Shown: piece after piece, positions 32,605 through 41,308 of the stretch
How the letters are laid out: each line of letters starts with the position of its first letter
Position numbering within the stretch: position 1 is the first letter of the stretch
Assembly (NCBI RefSeq): GCF_001898315.1
Contig: NZ_MKTQ01000009.1
Span: forward strand, 139,127 to 203,126
Source: Microbacterium sp. 70-16
GTDB taxonomy: Bacteria; Actinomycetota; Actinomycetes; Actinomycetales; Microbacteriaceae
Length of the DNA stretch: 64,000 nt
Direction of reading: 5' to 3'
Notes under the pieces: model-generated
Told to the model about the DNA's origin: nothing
Database searches by the model: none
The model's input: only the letters and a program-made list of their open reading frames with translations
Translations under genes and position numbers: made by a program

Positions 32605-32654
32605 ACACATGAATGAGGGTGGATGTCTCACGGCATCCACCCTCATTCATGTGT
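32605..32654 (+). terminator. 21-bp perfect hairpin after the MHS transporter gene
   Basis: Arms 32605-32625 and 32634-32654 pair perfectly over 21 bp (starting ACACATGAATGAGG) with an eight-base loop. It starts eight bases after the transporter stop and faces a convergent gene, so it can act in both directions. No T-run follows. Confidence 0.8.
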
Positions 32655-32681
32655 GTACAACACACAAATTGGCAGCCAGCT

Positions 32682-33119
32682 CTAGTAGCCGCCATTCGCG
32701 ATGTATGTCCCGATGACGGTCTCGCCGTCCCGCTCGTACAGCGGCACGACTTTGCGCGTTGGGCTCCCGACGCGCGCGGCTTCGTCGAGGGTAACAGCCG
32801 GCTCGCCGAAGACGTCGCGGGTGTAGACGTATCCTTCGACGCCTCCCTCACCGACCGCCAGAATTAGCTCAGGGTCAGCACTCGGGTCGCCCTGCAAACC
32901 GATCCCATACTCACCGACCGTCTGTCCGTTCTCGTTGACTTCGAAACGATCCGGCGCCCCCGTGCTTGGGAATATCTCCGTCGGGGTGGCAGCGTCGGCG
33001 TGTTGCGGTGCGCTACTGGCAACGGTCCCGAGTGCGGCGCCGCCCAGTGCCGCAGCGACGAGTAGCAACCCGCCGATGGAGATCGACGCGATACGGTTGT
33101 GCGTGTTGCGGTTGTCCAT
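32682..33119 (-). CDS. Putative secreted or membrane-anchored protein, unknown family
   Basis: 145-residue protein with an N-terminal hydrophobic stretch (ISIGGLLLVAAALGGAALGT) preceded by Arg and His, and a likely cleavage near SSAPQHADAATPT. The extracellular part has VNENGQTVGEYGIGLQG and ends KVVPLYERDGETVIGTYIAN, repeated G-x-Y/V-G turns suggestive of beta structure. I chose the second ATG (33119) because AGGAG lies nine bases upstream of it; the first ATG three codons earlier is too close to it. It follows the 33132-33617 gene by 12 bases, as a two-gene unit. Local G+C is lower than in neighbouring genes. Confidence 0.7.
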   Translation of the reverse strand: MDNRNTHNRIASISIGGLLLVAAALGGAALGTVASSAPQHADAATPTEIFPSTGAPDRFEVNENGQTVGEYGIGLQGDPSADPELILAVGEGGVEGYVYTRDVFGEPAVTLDEAARVGSPTRKVVPLYERDGETVIGTYIANGGY

Positions 33120-33131
33120 CGTGGCCATCTC

Positions 33132-33617
33132 CTAGAAGGCTTGGTACGGCGCCTCGATCGGAGCCGAGGAGTACCCCGCGCCGCTATACACGTAGCCCCG
33201 GCCACCGCCGGACAGCTGTGTCCCATATGAGCAGCTGCCTACGCCCATGTACGCCATACTGCTCTTGTAAGCCGTTGTGGCCGTGCTGTACGTAGTGGAC
33301 ACTGAGGAGCACACCGCCCCAGAAGCCTGCTTGAGGTATGCATTGCTGCCGAGATGGCCCGCCGGCTTCGCCGCAATTTGGCCTGAAGCGCAGCCGCTCG
33401 GGAAACCAGCCGCATAGCCAGTCACGTTCAACTGCCCGCGGTCGTTTGACGAGTTGATCGTGGCCGCCACACCGCGCGCACAACCGCCCGCGCTACTGAC
33501 GCCAATGTAGATTGTGGAGCTCGCACTATCCGCGTTCGCGGCGACGCCTACGCCCAAGCCGCCGGCAAACACGAATGCGAGCGCTCCTACCGCCGTCAAC
33601 TTCTTCCACCGCCGCAT
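33132..33617 (-). CDS. Putative secreted cysteine-containing protein
   Basis: 161-residue protein beginning MRRWKKLTAVGALAFVFAGG, a clear Sec signal with probable cleavage after ANA (about residue 29). The mature part is rich in Gly, Ser, Ala and Tyr and has exactly four cysteines (Cys46, 76, 103, 129), consistent with two disulfides. Motifs such as TIYIGVSSAGGCARG and QLSGGGRGYVYSGAGYSSAP suggest a small beta-rich extracellular domain. I do not recognise the family; a bacteriocin- or surface-associated role is possible but unsupported. The start at 33617 puts the signal peptide at the N-terminus. A TTGACA-like sequence occurs on the minus strand at 33709-33704. Confidence 0.7.
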   Translation of the reverse strand: MRRWKKLTAVGALAFVFAGGLGVGVAANADSASSTIYIGVSSAGGCARGVAATINSSNDRGQLNVTGYAAGFPSGCASGQIAAKPAGHLGSNAYLKQASGAVCSSVSTTYSTATTAYKSSMAYMGVGSCSYGTQLSGGGRGYVYSGAGYSSAPIEAPYQAF

Positions 33618-33746
33618 CAGGACCCCAAATCTCAAGCGACCGCCGACCTCATCGATTGCGCGGCAAGGTCTTTGACAATAACTGTCCTGCGCCAGATGGC
33701 CGCTGTCAAGCATCCTGCGCCAACATGGGGCCACCCGCGGGCGCCG

Positions 33747-35285
33747 TCACGCCGCGAGCGGGATCACCCCGACGAGCACGCCGACGGCCAACATCGCGAG
33801 CGACACGATGCACGCGCGCCACAGCACCTTCTTGTGGTGGTCGCCGAGGTTCACACCCGACAGCGACACCAGCAGCAGGATCGCGGGCACCACCGGGCTC
33901 TGCAGGTGCACCGGCTGACCGGTGATCGAGGCACGGGCGAGTTCGACCGGCTCGATGCCGAAGTGCGCCGCACTCTCGGCGAGCACCGGCAGGATGCCGA
34001 AGTAGAAGGCGTCGTTGGACATGAAGAACGTGAACGGGATCGACAGGATGCCGGTGATCACGGCCATGAAGGGGCCGAGCGCGTCGGGGATCACGGTCGT
34101 GATCCACGAGGCCATGGCGCTCACCATGCCCGTTCCGGTCAGGACGCCCACCAGCACGCCGGCGGCGAGCACCATCGACACGACCCCGACGATCGACGGT
34201 GCGTGCGCCACGATCTCGTCGGCCTGCGCCTTCAGCTTCGGGAAGTTCACGGCGAGCGCGAGCGCGGCTCCGACCATGAACACGTACGGCAGCGGGAACA
34301 GGTCGAGCACCAGCAGGATCATGACGGCGACCGTCAGCGCGAGGTTGAACCAGATGAGCTTCGGCCGCAGCGTCGAACGGAACGGGTCGAGCATCGTGTC
34401 GGCCATCGCGGTGTCGGTGGCATCCACGAGCTGTGCGGCCTCGACGCCGCCGCGCCCACCGCGCACCGTGACGATGTTGCCGGTGCGCAGCGTCGCGAGC
34501 GCGCCAGGCTTGGGGTCGGCGCCGCGGAAGATCCGCGGCCCCGCCAGCACGCCCTCGCTGCGCGTGGCATCCATGCGCGTCGTGTCGATGACGCCGGCCA
34601 GGCGGCGACGCTCGGACAGACCGAGGAACCAGGCGAAGGTCAGCGAGATCACGATGCCCGCCGCCAGCGATGGCAGCATCGGGACGAAGATGTCGGTCGG
34701 CGAGAGCCCGAGCGCCGTCGCCGCCCGCACCGTCGGGCCGCCCCACGGGACGATGTTGAGCGTGCCGTTCATGAGGCCCGCGACACACGTCAGCACGACG
34801 GGACTCATGCCGAGGCGCAGGTAGATCGGCAGCATCGCCGAGGTCGTGATGATGAAGGTCGTCGATCCGTCGCCGTCGAGCGACACGGCGCCGGCGAGGA
34901 TCGCCGTGCCGAGCACGACCTTCGCGGGGTCATCGCCCAGCACCCGCGTGATCACACGGATCAACGGGTCGAACAGGCCGACATCGATCATGATGCCGAA
35001 GAACATGATCGCGAACATCAGCAGCGCCGCCGTCGGCGCCATGTTGCCGATCGCGTCGATGATCATCTCGCCGAGACCGAGCCCTGCTCCGGCGAGCAGG
35101 CCGAAGATCGTCGGCACGAGGATGAGCGCGACCATCGGCGTGAGCCGGCGCGTCATGATCAGCGCCATGAACGCGAGCACCATCGTGAACCCGAGCACGA
35201 CGAGCAGGCCGTCGGACGGGGTGAACGCGAGGTCGTAGCCCTCGCCGGTTGCAAGCGGCACCGCAGCGCCGAACGTGTGTGTCAT
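33747..35285 (-). CDS. CitMHS-family citrate transporter
   Basis: Citrate (metal-citrate):proton symporter, 512 residues with about 12 hydrophobic helices. Family features include GDGSTTFIITTSAMLPIYLR, NIVPWGGPTVRAATALGL and FFMSNDAFYFGILPVLAESA, matching Bacillus CitM/CitH. I chose ATG 35285, with AAGGAG five bases upstream. It is divergent from a citrate-type two-component system, which in related organisms induces this transporter. The central loop (about residues 235-300) is long and soluble. Confidence 0.93.
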   Translation of the reverse strand: MTHTFGAAVPLATGEGYDLAFTPSDGLLVVLGFTMVLAFMALIMTRRLTPMVALILVPTIFGLLAGAGLGLGEMIIDAIGNMAPTAALLMFAIMFFGIMIDVGLFDPLIRVITRVLGDDPAKVVLGTAILAGAVSLDGDGSTTFIITTSAMLPIYLRLGMSPVVLTCVAGLMNGTLNIVPWGGPTVRAATALGLSPTDIFVPMLPSLAAGIVISLTFAWFLGLSERRRLAGVIDTTRMDATRSEGVLAGPRIFRGADPKPGALATLRTGNIVTVRGGRGGVEAAQLVDATDTAMADTMLDPFRSTLRPKLIWFNLALTVAVMILLVLDLFPLPYVFMVGAALALAVNFPKLKAQADEIVAHAPSIVGVVSMVLAAGVLVGVLTGTGMVSAMASWITTVIPDALGPFMAVITGILSIPFTFFMSNDAFYFGILPVLAESAAHFGIEPVELARASITGQPVHLQSPVVPAILLLVSLSGVNLGDHHKKVLWRACIVSLAMLAVGVLVGVIPLAA

Positions 35286-35440
35286 CTCGACTCCTTTGTC
35301 CGCCTGCCGCACGACACCGAAACGCGAAACAGGATGCCGCGAATCTAGACAGCCGCGCCGCCGCACGCGCGTTATCTCGCATTGCGGCGCGTTCTGCGCG
35401 TACGGTTGGTTGCGCGCATTCTGCTCACGAGGAGGTCGCC

Positions 35441-37129
35441 GTGCGATTCACGACCCGCGTGCTGCTGCTGCAGCTGGCGACCGTCGGTGCGGTCGTCGTC
35501 GTGAGCGCCGGCGTGTTCCTGCTGCTGGGCGTGTAGCAGTTGCGCGCCGAGGCCGAGACCTCGGCGCTCAACATCGCCCGCACGGTCGCCGCCGATCCGC
35601 AGGTGCGCGCCGCCGTCGCGGCCGAGTCGGCCGACCCCGCCACCCCCGACGCGGCGACGCTGGCAGAGGGCGAGCTGCAGCAGGTCGCGTCGGCGATCAA
35701 GGCACGCACGGGCACCCTGTTCGTCGTGATCACCGACGACCACGGCATCCGCCTGGCCCACCCCGATCCGAGCCAGCTGGGCCTGCCGGTCAGCACCGAC
35801 TACACGGATGTGCTCGCGGGCAACGAGGTCGTCACGTGGGACCGCGGGACGCTCGGACTCTCCGCACGCGCGAAAGTACCGATCTATCCGCCCGGGGATG
35901 TACCGGGGGATGCCCCGGGCGGGGCCGCCGTGGGTGAAGTGAGCGTCGGGTTCGAGCCGGCCAGCGTCTTCGATGACCTGCCCGCCCTGGCACTCGCGAT
36001 CGGAGCAGTGGCCGCGGGAGCCGTCGCGATCGGAGCGATCGCCTCGCTGGTGCTGCGACGCCGGTGGGAACGCCTGACCCTCGGCCTGCAACCGGAAGAG
36101 CTCGTCGCGCTGCTGCAGAACCAGTCCGCCGTGCTCGATGGTGTCGGCGACGGCGTCGTCGCGCTCGACCCCGACGGCACCGTGCGCGTGTGCAACCGGG
36201 CCGCCGCCGAGATGCTGGGCGTCGAAGAGCCGGTCGGGCGCCCGTTCACCGCCCTCGGTCTGCCGCCGGTCGTCGTGGCGGCCGTGCAGGACGGCACCGC
36301 CCGCGAGGGTGTCGTCGTGGGTGACCGTGTGCTCTACGTCGACTCGCGCCCCGTGCAGCGAGACGGCCGACCGATCGGCGACGTGCTCATCGTGCGCGAC
36401 CGCACGGGAGTCGCGGCGCTGAGCGAACGCCTCGAGTTGGTGCGCACGATGACCGGCGCGCTGCGGGTGCAGCGGCACGAGTTCGCCAACCGCCTGCACG
36501 TCACAGCGGGGCTCATCGACGCCGGCCGCTCAAGCGAGGCGCGCGCGTTCCTCGACGAGCAGATCGCCCGCGGCCCGGTGGACTTCCCCGTGGCGCAGCT
36601 GGAACTCGTGGGCGACGCCGCCCTGCAGGCGTTCATCGGAGCGAAGGCGATCGAGGCCGGCGAGCGCGGCGTGCGTCTGGCCGTCGCCGACGACACGCTG
36701 CTCTGGCAGCGCCTCGACGAAGTCGAAGACGTCGCCGCCGTGCTCGGCAACCTGATCGACAACGCCGTCACCGCCGCCGTGGCCGGTGACGAGCCGCGCC
36801 TGGTCACCGTCGGCTGCTACGGCGACGGTGACGCCCTCGTCGTCACGGTGGCCGACTCGGGGCATGGACTGCGAGTGGATGACCCGTTCGCGCGGCGCCG
36901 CGGGGCGGGTACGGGCGCCGGGTCGGGCGCCGGCTCGTCGGACACCGATGAGAGCATCCACGGCGGGGGCGTCGGTCTGCCGCTCGCGCGCGAGATGGCG
37001 CGCCGCCGAGGCGGCGACCTGTGGGTGATCGACCGGGGCGGGTCGGGGTCGGGCGCCGTCTTCGGGGCGCGCCTCGAAGGCATCCTGCACCCCGCCACAC
37101 CCGGCGATGAACGAGAGGACAGCGCATGA
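35441..37129 (+). pseudogene. CitA/DcuS-type sensor histidine kinase interrupted by an in-frame amber codon
   Basis: A GTG at 35441 with GGAGG upstream begins RFTTRVLLLQLATVGAVVVV, the first membrane helix. Codon 32 (35534-35536) is TAG; the same frame then continues with QLRAEAETSALNIARTVAAD, the normal extracytoplasmic Cache/PAS-like sensor. A second helix is near residues 185-208, then a PAS domain, His346 in VQRHEFANRLHVTAGL, N box NLIDNAVTAAV and G boxes. No other damage is visible over 530 codons. A TGG-to-TAG change is the simplest explanation. A TTG at 35540, three bases after the TAG, could allow re-initiation of a product lacking the first helix. Sequencing error or read-through remain possible. 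Confidence 0.8.
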
Positions 37130-37770
37130 GCGCTCTGCGCGTGCTGGTCGTCGACGACGACTTCCGAGTGGCGGGACTGCACCGCGACATCGTCGACGCA
37201 CACCCCGGTCTGCAGGCTCTCGAGCCCGCGCGCACGCTGCACGACGCGCTCGCCGCGGTGCGCGCTGACCCGCCCGACCTCATGCTGGTCGACGCCTACC
37301 TGCCCGACGGCGACGGCATCGCGTTCGTGCGCGCGCATGAGATCGACGCGTTCGTGCTGTCGGCGGCGACGGATGCCGCGACCGTGCGCCGCGCGCTCCG
37401 CGCGGGCGCCGTGGGCTATCTCATGAAGCCGTTCGAGGGCGCGGCACTCACCGAGCGCCTCGATCGCTACGTGCGCTACCGCAACCTGATCGGCGGCGAC
37501 GCGACGCTGCGTCAGGATGACCTCGACCGCGCGCTCGCGATCCTCGCCGGCTCCGCCGCGGGGTCGGTGTCGCGGTCAGCGACCGAGCAGCTCATCCTCG
37601 AGGCCCTCGCGGTCGGCGAAGCCTCGTCGAGCGAGGTCGCCGAGCGCGCGGGGCTGTCGCGCGCGACCGCGCAGCGCCATCTGTCGACCCTGGCATCCCG
37701 CGGGCACGTCGTCGTGCGCCTGCGCTACGGCACCACCGGCCGCCCCGAGCACCTGTACCGCGTCGCGTAG
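37126..37770 (+). CDS. Response regulator, CitB/DcuR family
   Basis: 214-residue cytoplasmic regulator that should receive phosphate from the upstream kinase. The receiver domain begins LRVLVVDDDFRVAGLH and has the phospho-acceptor Asp in LMLVDAYLPDGDG, plus Thr/Ser and Lys positions (VLSAATD, GYLMKPFEGA). The C-terminus has a winged-helix-like HTH (ASSSEVAERAGLSRATAQRH). ATG 37126 overlaps the kinase stop (ATGA). The gene is intact even though the kinase frame is broken. Likely target: the divergent CitMHS transporter promoter. Confidence 0.93.
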   Translation: MSALRVLVVDDDFRVAGLHRDIVDAHPGLQALEPARTLHDALAAVRADPPDLMLVDAYLPDGDGIAFVRAHEIDAFVLSAATDAATVRRALRAGAVGYLMKPFEGAALTERLDRYVRYRNLIGGDATLRQDDLDRALAILAGSAAGSVSRSATEQLILEALAVGEASSSEVAERAGLSRATAQRHLSTLASRGHVVVRLRYGTTGRPEHLYRVA

Positions 37771-37831
37771 CCCGGCGCGCGCGCCCACCCGCGCACGCGC
37801 CGCGTCGCCCCGGCGCTCCCCCACCCAACCC

Positions 37832-37900
37832 GCGAGACTGCATCGGTGCACCGAGACTGCGTGCGGCGTCTGCAGTCTCGGTGCAGGAACGCAGTCTCGC
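37832..37900. repeat. Nested palindromic repeat element
   Basis: Outer arms GCGAGACTGC (37832-37841) and GCAGTCTCGC (37891-37900) enclose inner arms TGCACCGAGACTGC (37847-37860) and GCAGTCTCGGTGCA (37872-37885). The CGAGACTGC core thus appears four times in alternating orientation within 69 bases. It lies between the regulator and DUF4921 genes and looks like a dispersed repeat rather than a terminator (no T-run). Confidence 0.8.
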
Positions 37901-37955
37901 TATCCACGGCACCGCGGGCCCGTGCCCGTGAGGGCGGGCGAGTAGGGTTGCGGGT

Positions 37956-39257
37956 GTGAGCGAAGGTGCGCAGAACCCGATCCGCCGGATGCCCGATGGC
38001 ACGGTCAAGCAGGTGGGGCCCCTCACCGGAACCCGCGTCTGGACCGTTCCGGGGCGCGCGAACCGTCCACTCGCAGCCCCGCGCGACGCGGCCCGGCCGC
38101 TCAAGCGCGGCGAGTCCACGCAGCTGTGCGCGTTCTGCAGCGACCGCTACCTCGAGACGACGCCCGAGAAGGCCCGACTGGTCGGTCCGCAGTTCGAGCA
38201 GCTGCGGCATGTGCACGCGTCAGAGCTGACCGACACAGTCGCCGAGTTCCGCCGGTTCGGCAACCTCTTCGAGATCGTGTCGGCCGAGTACTGGCGCGAG
38301 AACCACGGATTCCGCCAGCCCTCTGCCGTCGTCGAGTGGGCGCAGGAGTACCTCGCCGACCCCGCCGGGCGCGCGCACATCGAGTCGCTCGCCGCGATCC
38401 GCGCCGCCGCGACCGGCGAGCAGGTGTCGGTTGAAGAGGCCGCCCTCGACCTGCTCGGGGGCTCGCACGACGTCATCGTCGCGCGCCGCCACGTCGTCGA
38501 CGGCGCGACGACCGACGACCAGCTCGCCTCGTCGGGAACGCTGACGCCCGACGAGCACGCCGCCTACACGGCGTTCACGGTGCAGGCGCTCGCCGACATC
38601 CAGGCGGCGCAGCCGAACGCGGCGTACGTCGCGGTGTTCCAGAACTGGCTGCGGCCGGCCGGCGCCTCGTTCGAGCATCTGCACAAGCAGCTCGTCGCCG
38701 TGGACGAGCACGGCCCGCAGGTCGATCACGAGCTCCGGCTGCTCTCACACGATCACGACCTGTACCAGCGCGAGCTGGCCGATCTGGCCGTCTCAGAGCG
38801 ACTGCTCGTCGCGGCGACCGACGGCGCCGTCGCATTCGCGGGCATCGGGCACCGCTATCCCGCGTTCGAGGTGTTCTCCACCTCCGAAGCGAACCTGCCG
38901 CAAGAGCACTCCCCCGAGGGCATCCGCGCGGTGTCCGACCTGCTGCACGCGCTGCACGCCGCGACGGGCCCGCTCGTGCCGACCAACGAGGAGTGGCACT
39001 ACCGCCCGCCGGGGGCGCCGTGGCCGATGCCGTGGCGCGTCGTGCTGAAGTGGCGCATCTCGAACCCGGCCGGCTTCGAGGGCGGCACGAAGATCCACGT
39101 CAACACGATCGACCCGTGGGAGCTGCGCCGTCGGGCCGTCACCGCGCTGGAGCAGTTGCGCGCCGAGGGCGCCATCGCCGACGGCATCCGCATCGGCGAC
39201 GAATGCACGCCAGAGGATGCCCGGTTGCGGTACGCCGGCGACGCGGACGCCTGGTGA
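37956..39257 (+). CDS. DUF4921 protein, galactose-1-phosphate uridylyltransferase-like
   Basis: 433 residues. The N-terminal part has a Cys pair in LCAFCSDRYLETTPEKARL, reminiscent of the metal site in GalT-like HIT-superfamily proteins. GASFEHLHKQLVAVDEHG carries an H-x-H-x-Q motif characteristic of the GalT branch (nucleotidyl transfer through a histidine). TAGGGT is seven bases before the GTG, suggesting a leaderless mRNA. Its stop overlaps the GTG of an RNA-methyltransferase-like gene, so the two are coupled. The substrate is unknown; the family name DUF4921 is recalled rather than searched. Confidence 0.8.
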   Translation: MSEGAQNPIRRMPDGTVKQVGPLTGTRVWTVPGRANRPLAAPRDAARPLKRGESTQLCAFCSDRYLETTPEKARLVGPQFEQLRHVHASELTDTVAEFRRFGNLFEIVSAEYWRENHGFRQPSAVVEWAQEYLADPAGRAHIESLAAIRAAATGEQVSVEEAALDLLGGSHDVIVARRHVVDGATTDDQLASSGTLTPDEHAAYTAFTVQALADIQAAQPNAAYVAVFQNWLRPAGASFEHLHKQLVAVDEHGPQVDHELRLLSHDHDLYQRELADLAVSERLLVAATDGAVAFAGIGHRYPAFEVFSTSEANLPQEHSPEGIRAVSDLLHALHAATGPLVPTNEEWHYRPPGAPWPMPWRVVLKWRISNPAGFEGGTKIHVNTIDPWELRRRAVTALEQLRAEGAIADGIRIGDECTPEDARLRYAGDADAW

Positions 39258-40375
39258 CCTTCCCGTTCGAGGCACTGCGGCGCGCGCCGGACGTCGAAGG
39301 CGAAGGCCTCGTCGCGGCCGACGCCGCCGACCGCCTGATCCTCGACACTTCCGCCGAGGCGCGCACCGCCGTCGGCGACGGCGAGCTCGTCGTGATCGGT
39401 GATGCGTACGGCGCCCTCGCGCTCGGAGCGGCGTGGGACGGATGCCGGGGCATCCGCGTGCATCAGGATGCCCTCACCGGTGAGCAGGCGCTCGCGCGCA
39501 ATGCGGCGTCGCTCGATCTGGCCGGGCGGGTCGCGTCATCTCCGACGCTCGACGCCGACCTCGTGCGCGGCGCGCGCGTCGTGCTGCTGCGGCTGCCGCG
39601 GTCGCTGGATGCCCTGCGCGACATCGCCGGGCTCATCGCCGCGCACGCCCGTCCCGATGTCGTCGTCTACGCCGGCGGCCGGCTGAAGCACATGACCGTC
39701 GCGATGAACGCCGTGCTCGGCGCCTTCTTCACGCGCGTCGACGTCACCCACGCACGGCAGAAGTCGCGCGTGCTCGTCGCGCGCGGACCGCATGATGGCG
39801 CTGACCCGATGCCGGCCGCGAGCCGTGTCGACGGACTGGAGATCCGCGCCTTCGGTGGCGCGTTCGGCGGAGCGCACCTCGATATCGGAACGCGCCTGCT
39901 GCTCGCGCACCTGCCCGACTCCCCCGGCGGCGGCACCGAAGATGACCCGCTGATCGACCTCGCGTGCGGCACGGGCGTCATCGGGGCGCACCTGGCGCTG
40001 CGGCATCCGTCGGCGTTCGTGTGGTCGTCGGATCAGTCCGCTGCCGCGGTCGCGTCGGCGCGCGCGACGGCGCGCGCGAACGGTGTCGAGCCGCGCATGC
40101 AGGTCGTGCGCGACGATGCGTTGTCACAGTGGCCGGATGCCAGCGCCTCGTTCGTCGCGCTCAATCCGCCGTTCCACTCCGGCGCTGCCGTCACCGACCG
40201 CATCGCTCCGCACCTGTTCGCGGATGCCGCGCGCGTGCTGCGGCCGGGCGGTGAGCTGTGGTGCGTGTGGAACTCCCCGCTGCGCTATCGCCCCGTGCTG
40301 GAGCGCATCGTCGGTCCGACGCGGCAGGTCGCCCGTGACCCGAAGTTCACCGTGACGGTGTCGACGCGCCGCTGA
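39254..40375 (+). CDS. RsmC/RlmG-like class I methyltransferase
   Basis: 373-residue SAM-dependent methyltransferase. The C-terminal catalytic half has motif I LIDLACGTGVIGAHLALRHP, an SSDQSAAAVASARATAR segment and the NPPFHSG motif typical of N2-guanine rRNA methyltransferases (RsmC, G1207 of 16S rRNA; RlmG, G1835 of 23S rRNA). The degenerate N-terminal half is a second methyltransferase-like fold without its own SAM motif, also typical. GTG 39254 overlaps the DUF4921 stop. RsmC versus RlmG cannot be settled here. Confidence 0.88.
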   Translation: MTFPFEALRRAPDVEGEGLVAADAADRLILDTSAEARTAVGDGELVVIGDAYGALALGAAWDGCRGIRVHQDALTGEQALARNAASLDLAGRVASSPTLDADLVRGARVVLLRLPRSLDALRDIAGLIAAHARPDVVVYAGGRLKHMTVAMNAVLGAFFTRVDVTHARQKSRVLVARGPHDGADPMPAASRVDGLEIRAFGGAFGGAHLDIGTRLLLAHLPDSPGGGTEDDPLIDLACGTGVIGAHLALRHPSAFVWSSDQSAAAVASARATARANGVEPRMQVVRDDALSQWPDASASFVALNPPFHSGAAVTDRIAPHLFADAARVLRPGGELWCVWNSPLRYRPVLERIVGPTRQVARDPKFTVTVSTRR

Positions 40376-40441
40376 CGCGCGGGTGGGGCGGTCGCGGCTG
40401 TACCGAGTGCGCCCGTCACCCGCGCGCACGGCCGGGGTCGT

Positions 40442-40852
40442 TCAGACGATGCCGGCGCGGATGCCGTCGAGTGATGCCGCGACGTTCGGCAGGCGCTGCG
40501 TGAGCGCGCCGTCGAGCTCGGCGAGGCGCGCCCGCGCCTGCAGCAGCACGCTCGCACCCTTGGGCGTGACGTTCAGGTCGCTGGCAGCTCCGGCGTGCGC
40601 CGTGGCATCCGCGACGAGCCCGTCGTCGACGAGCGTGCGCACGGCCGTGTGCGCCGACTGCACCGTGATGTGCGAGCGGCGTGCGAGCTCTGAGAACGAG
40701 ATGCCCGGCTCGGCGTAGATGTGGCCGAGCAGACCGAACTTGCGGGTCGTGATGCCGAGGTCCTTGAGAATCGCCGACAGTTGGCCCTCCCACATCGCCG
40801 ACACCGCGAGCAGCGCGATGACGGGGCTGAAGCGGGGGGCGTCCTGACTCAT
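40442..40852 (-). CDS. MarR-family transcriptional regulator
   Basis: 136-residue winged-helix regulator. The recognition region is ISFSELARRSHITVQSAHTA followed by VRTLVDDGLV and a wing (NVTPKGASVLLQARARLAEL). It lies between the divergent VOC gene and the convergent methyltransferase gene. TAACAT on the minus strand (40864-40859), six bases before the ATG, suggests a leaderless mRNA. The ligand and targets are unknown; divergent placement suggests control of the VOC gene. Confidence 0.88.
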   Translation of the reverse strand: MSQDAPRFSPVIALLAVSAMWEGQLSAILKDLGITTRKFGLLGHIYAEPGISFSELARRSHITVQSAHTAVRTLVDDGLVADATAHAGAASDLNVTPKGASVLLQARARLAELDGALTQRLPNVAASLDGIRAGIV

Positions 40853-40926
40853 GCGCCCATGTTAGCGAGACCCTTGCCGTGTCGGAGGCGCGGCGTACCG
40901 TGAAAGAACGAGCGAAAGGGAGTGCC

Positions 40927-41298
40927 ATGGACTGGAAGATCGAACTCATCCACGTGCCGGTCACCGATGTCGACCGGGCGAAGGAGTTCTACACCTCGAT
41001 CGGATTCCACGCCGATCACGATGCGACGCCCTACCCGGGGCTGCGGTTCGTACAGCTCACGCCGCCCGGATCGGCGTGCTCGATCGCGATCGGCACGGGG
41101 ATCGGCTCGACGCTCGCCCCCGGGTCGCTCGACGCCATCCAGGTCGTGGTCGGCGATGCTGACGCCGCGCTCGCGCAGCTGCGCGAGGCGGGTGTCGCAG
41201 CCGAGGGTGTCGACGAGCTGGACTGGGGCCGGTTCGTGACGTTCACCGACCCCGACGGCAACCGCTGGACATTGCAGCAGCTGCCCGCGCGCGACTGA
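40927..41298 (+). CDS. VOC/glyoxalase-fold protein
   Basis: 123-residue vicinal-oxygen-chelate protein with paired beta-alpha-beta-beta-beta modules: MDWKIELIHVPVTDVDRAKE begins the first, with FYTSIGFHADHD, and FVTFTDPDGNRWTLQQLP ends the second. These are the GLOXA/bleomycin-resistance hallmarks. I chose ATG 40927, which has a GGGAG site; an upstream GTG at 40879 adds residues that do not resemble the family. Function could be a lyase, dioxygenase, or binding protein. It is divergent from the MarR gene. Confidence 0.9.
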   Translation: MDWKIELIHVPVTDVDRAKEFYTSIGFHADHDATPYPGLRFVQLTPPGSACSIAIGTGIGSTLAPGSLDAIQVVVGDADAALAQLREAGVAAEGVDELDWGRFVTFTDPDGNRWTLQQLPARD

Positions 41299-41308
41299 AC
41301 GACCCGCG

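Noticed and set aside
33132..33617. Lactococcin-972-like bacteriocin
   Set aside because: Size, signal and Gly/Ser/Tyr content are suggestive, but I could not match the family's conserved residues, so I left it as unknown secreted protein.
33672..35348. 558-codon frame rich in His, Arg, Asp and Glu opposite the citrate transporter
   Set aside because: It is a complement of the membrane-protein gene and has no domain sense; low-complexity charged residues reflect the reverse frame of hydrophobic codons.
37832..37900. Rho-independent terminator for the response-regulator gene
   Set aside because: The palindromes lack a T-run and contain two nested units of alternating orientation, better explained as a repeat element.
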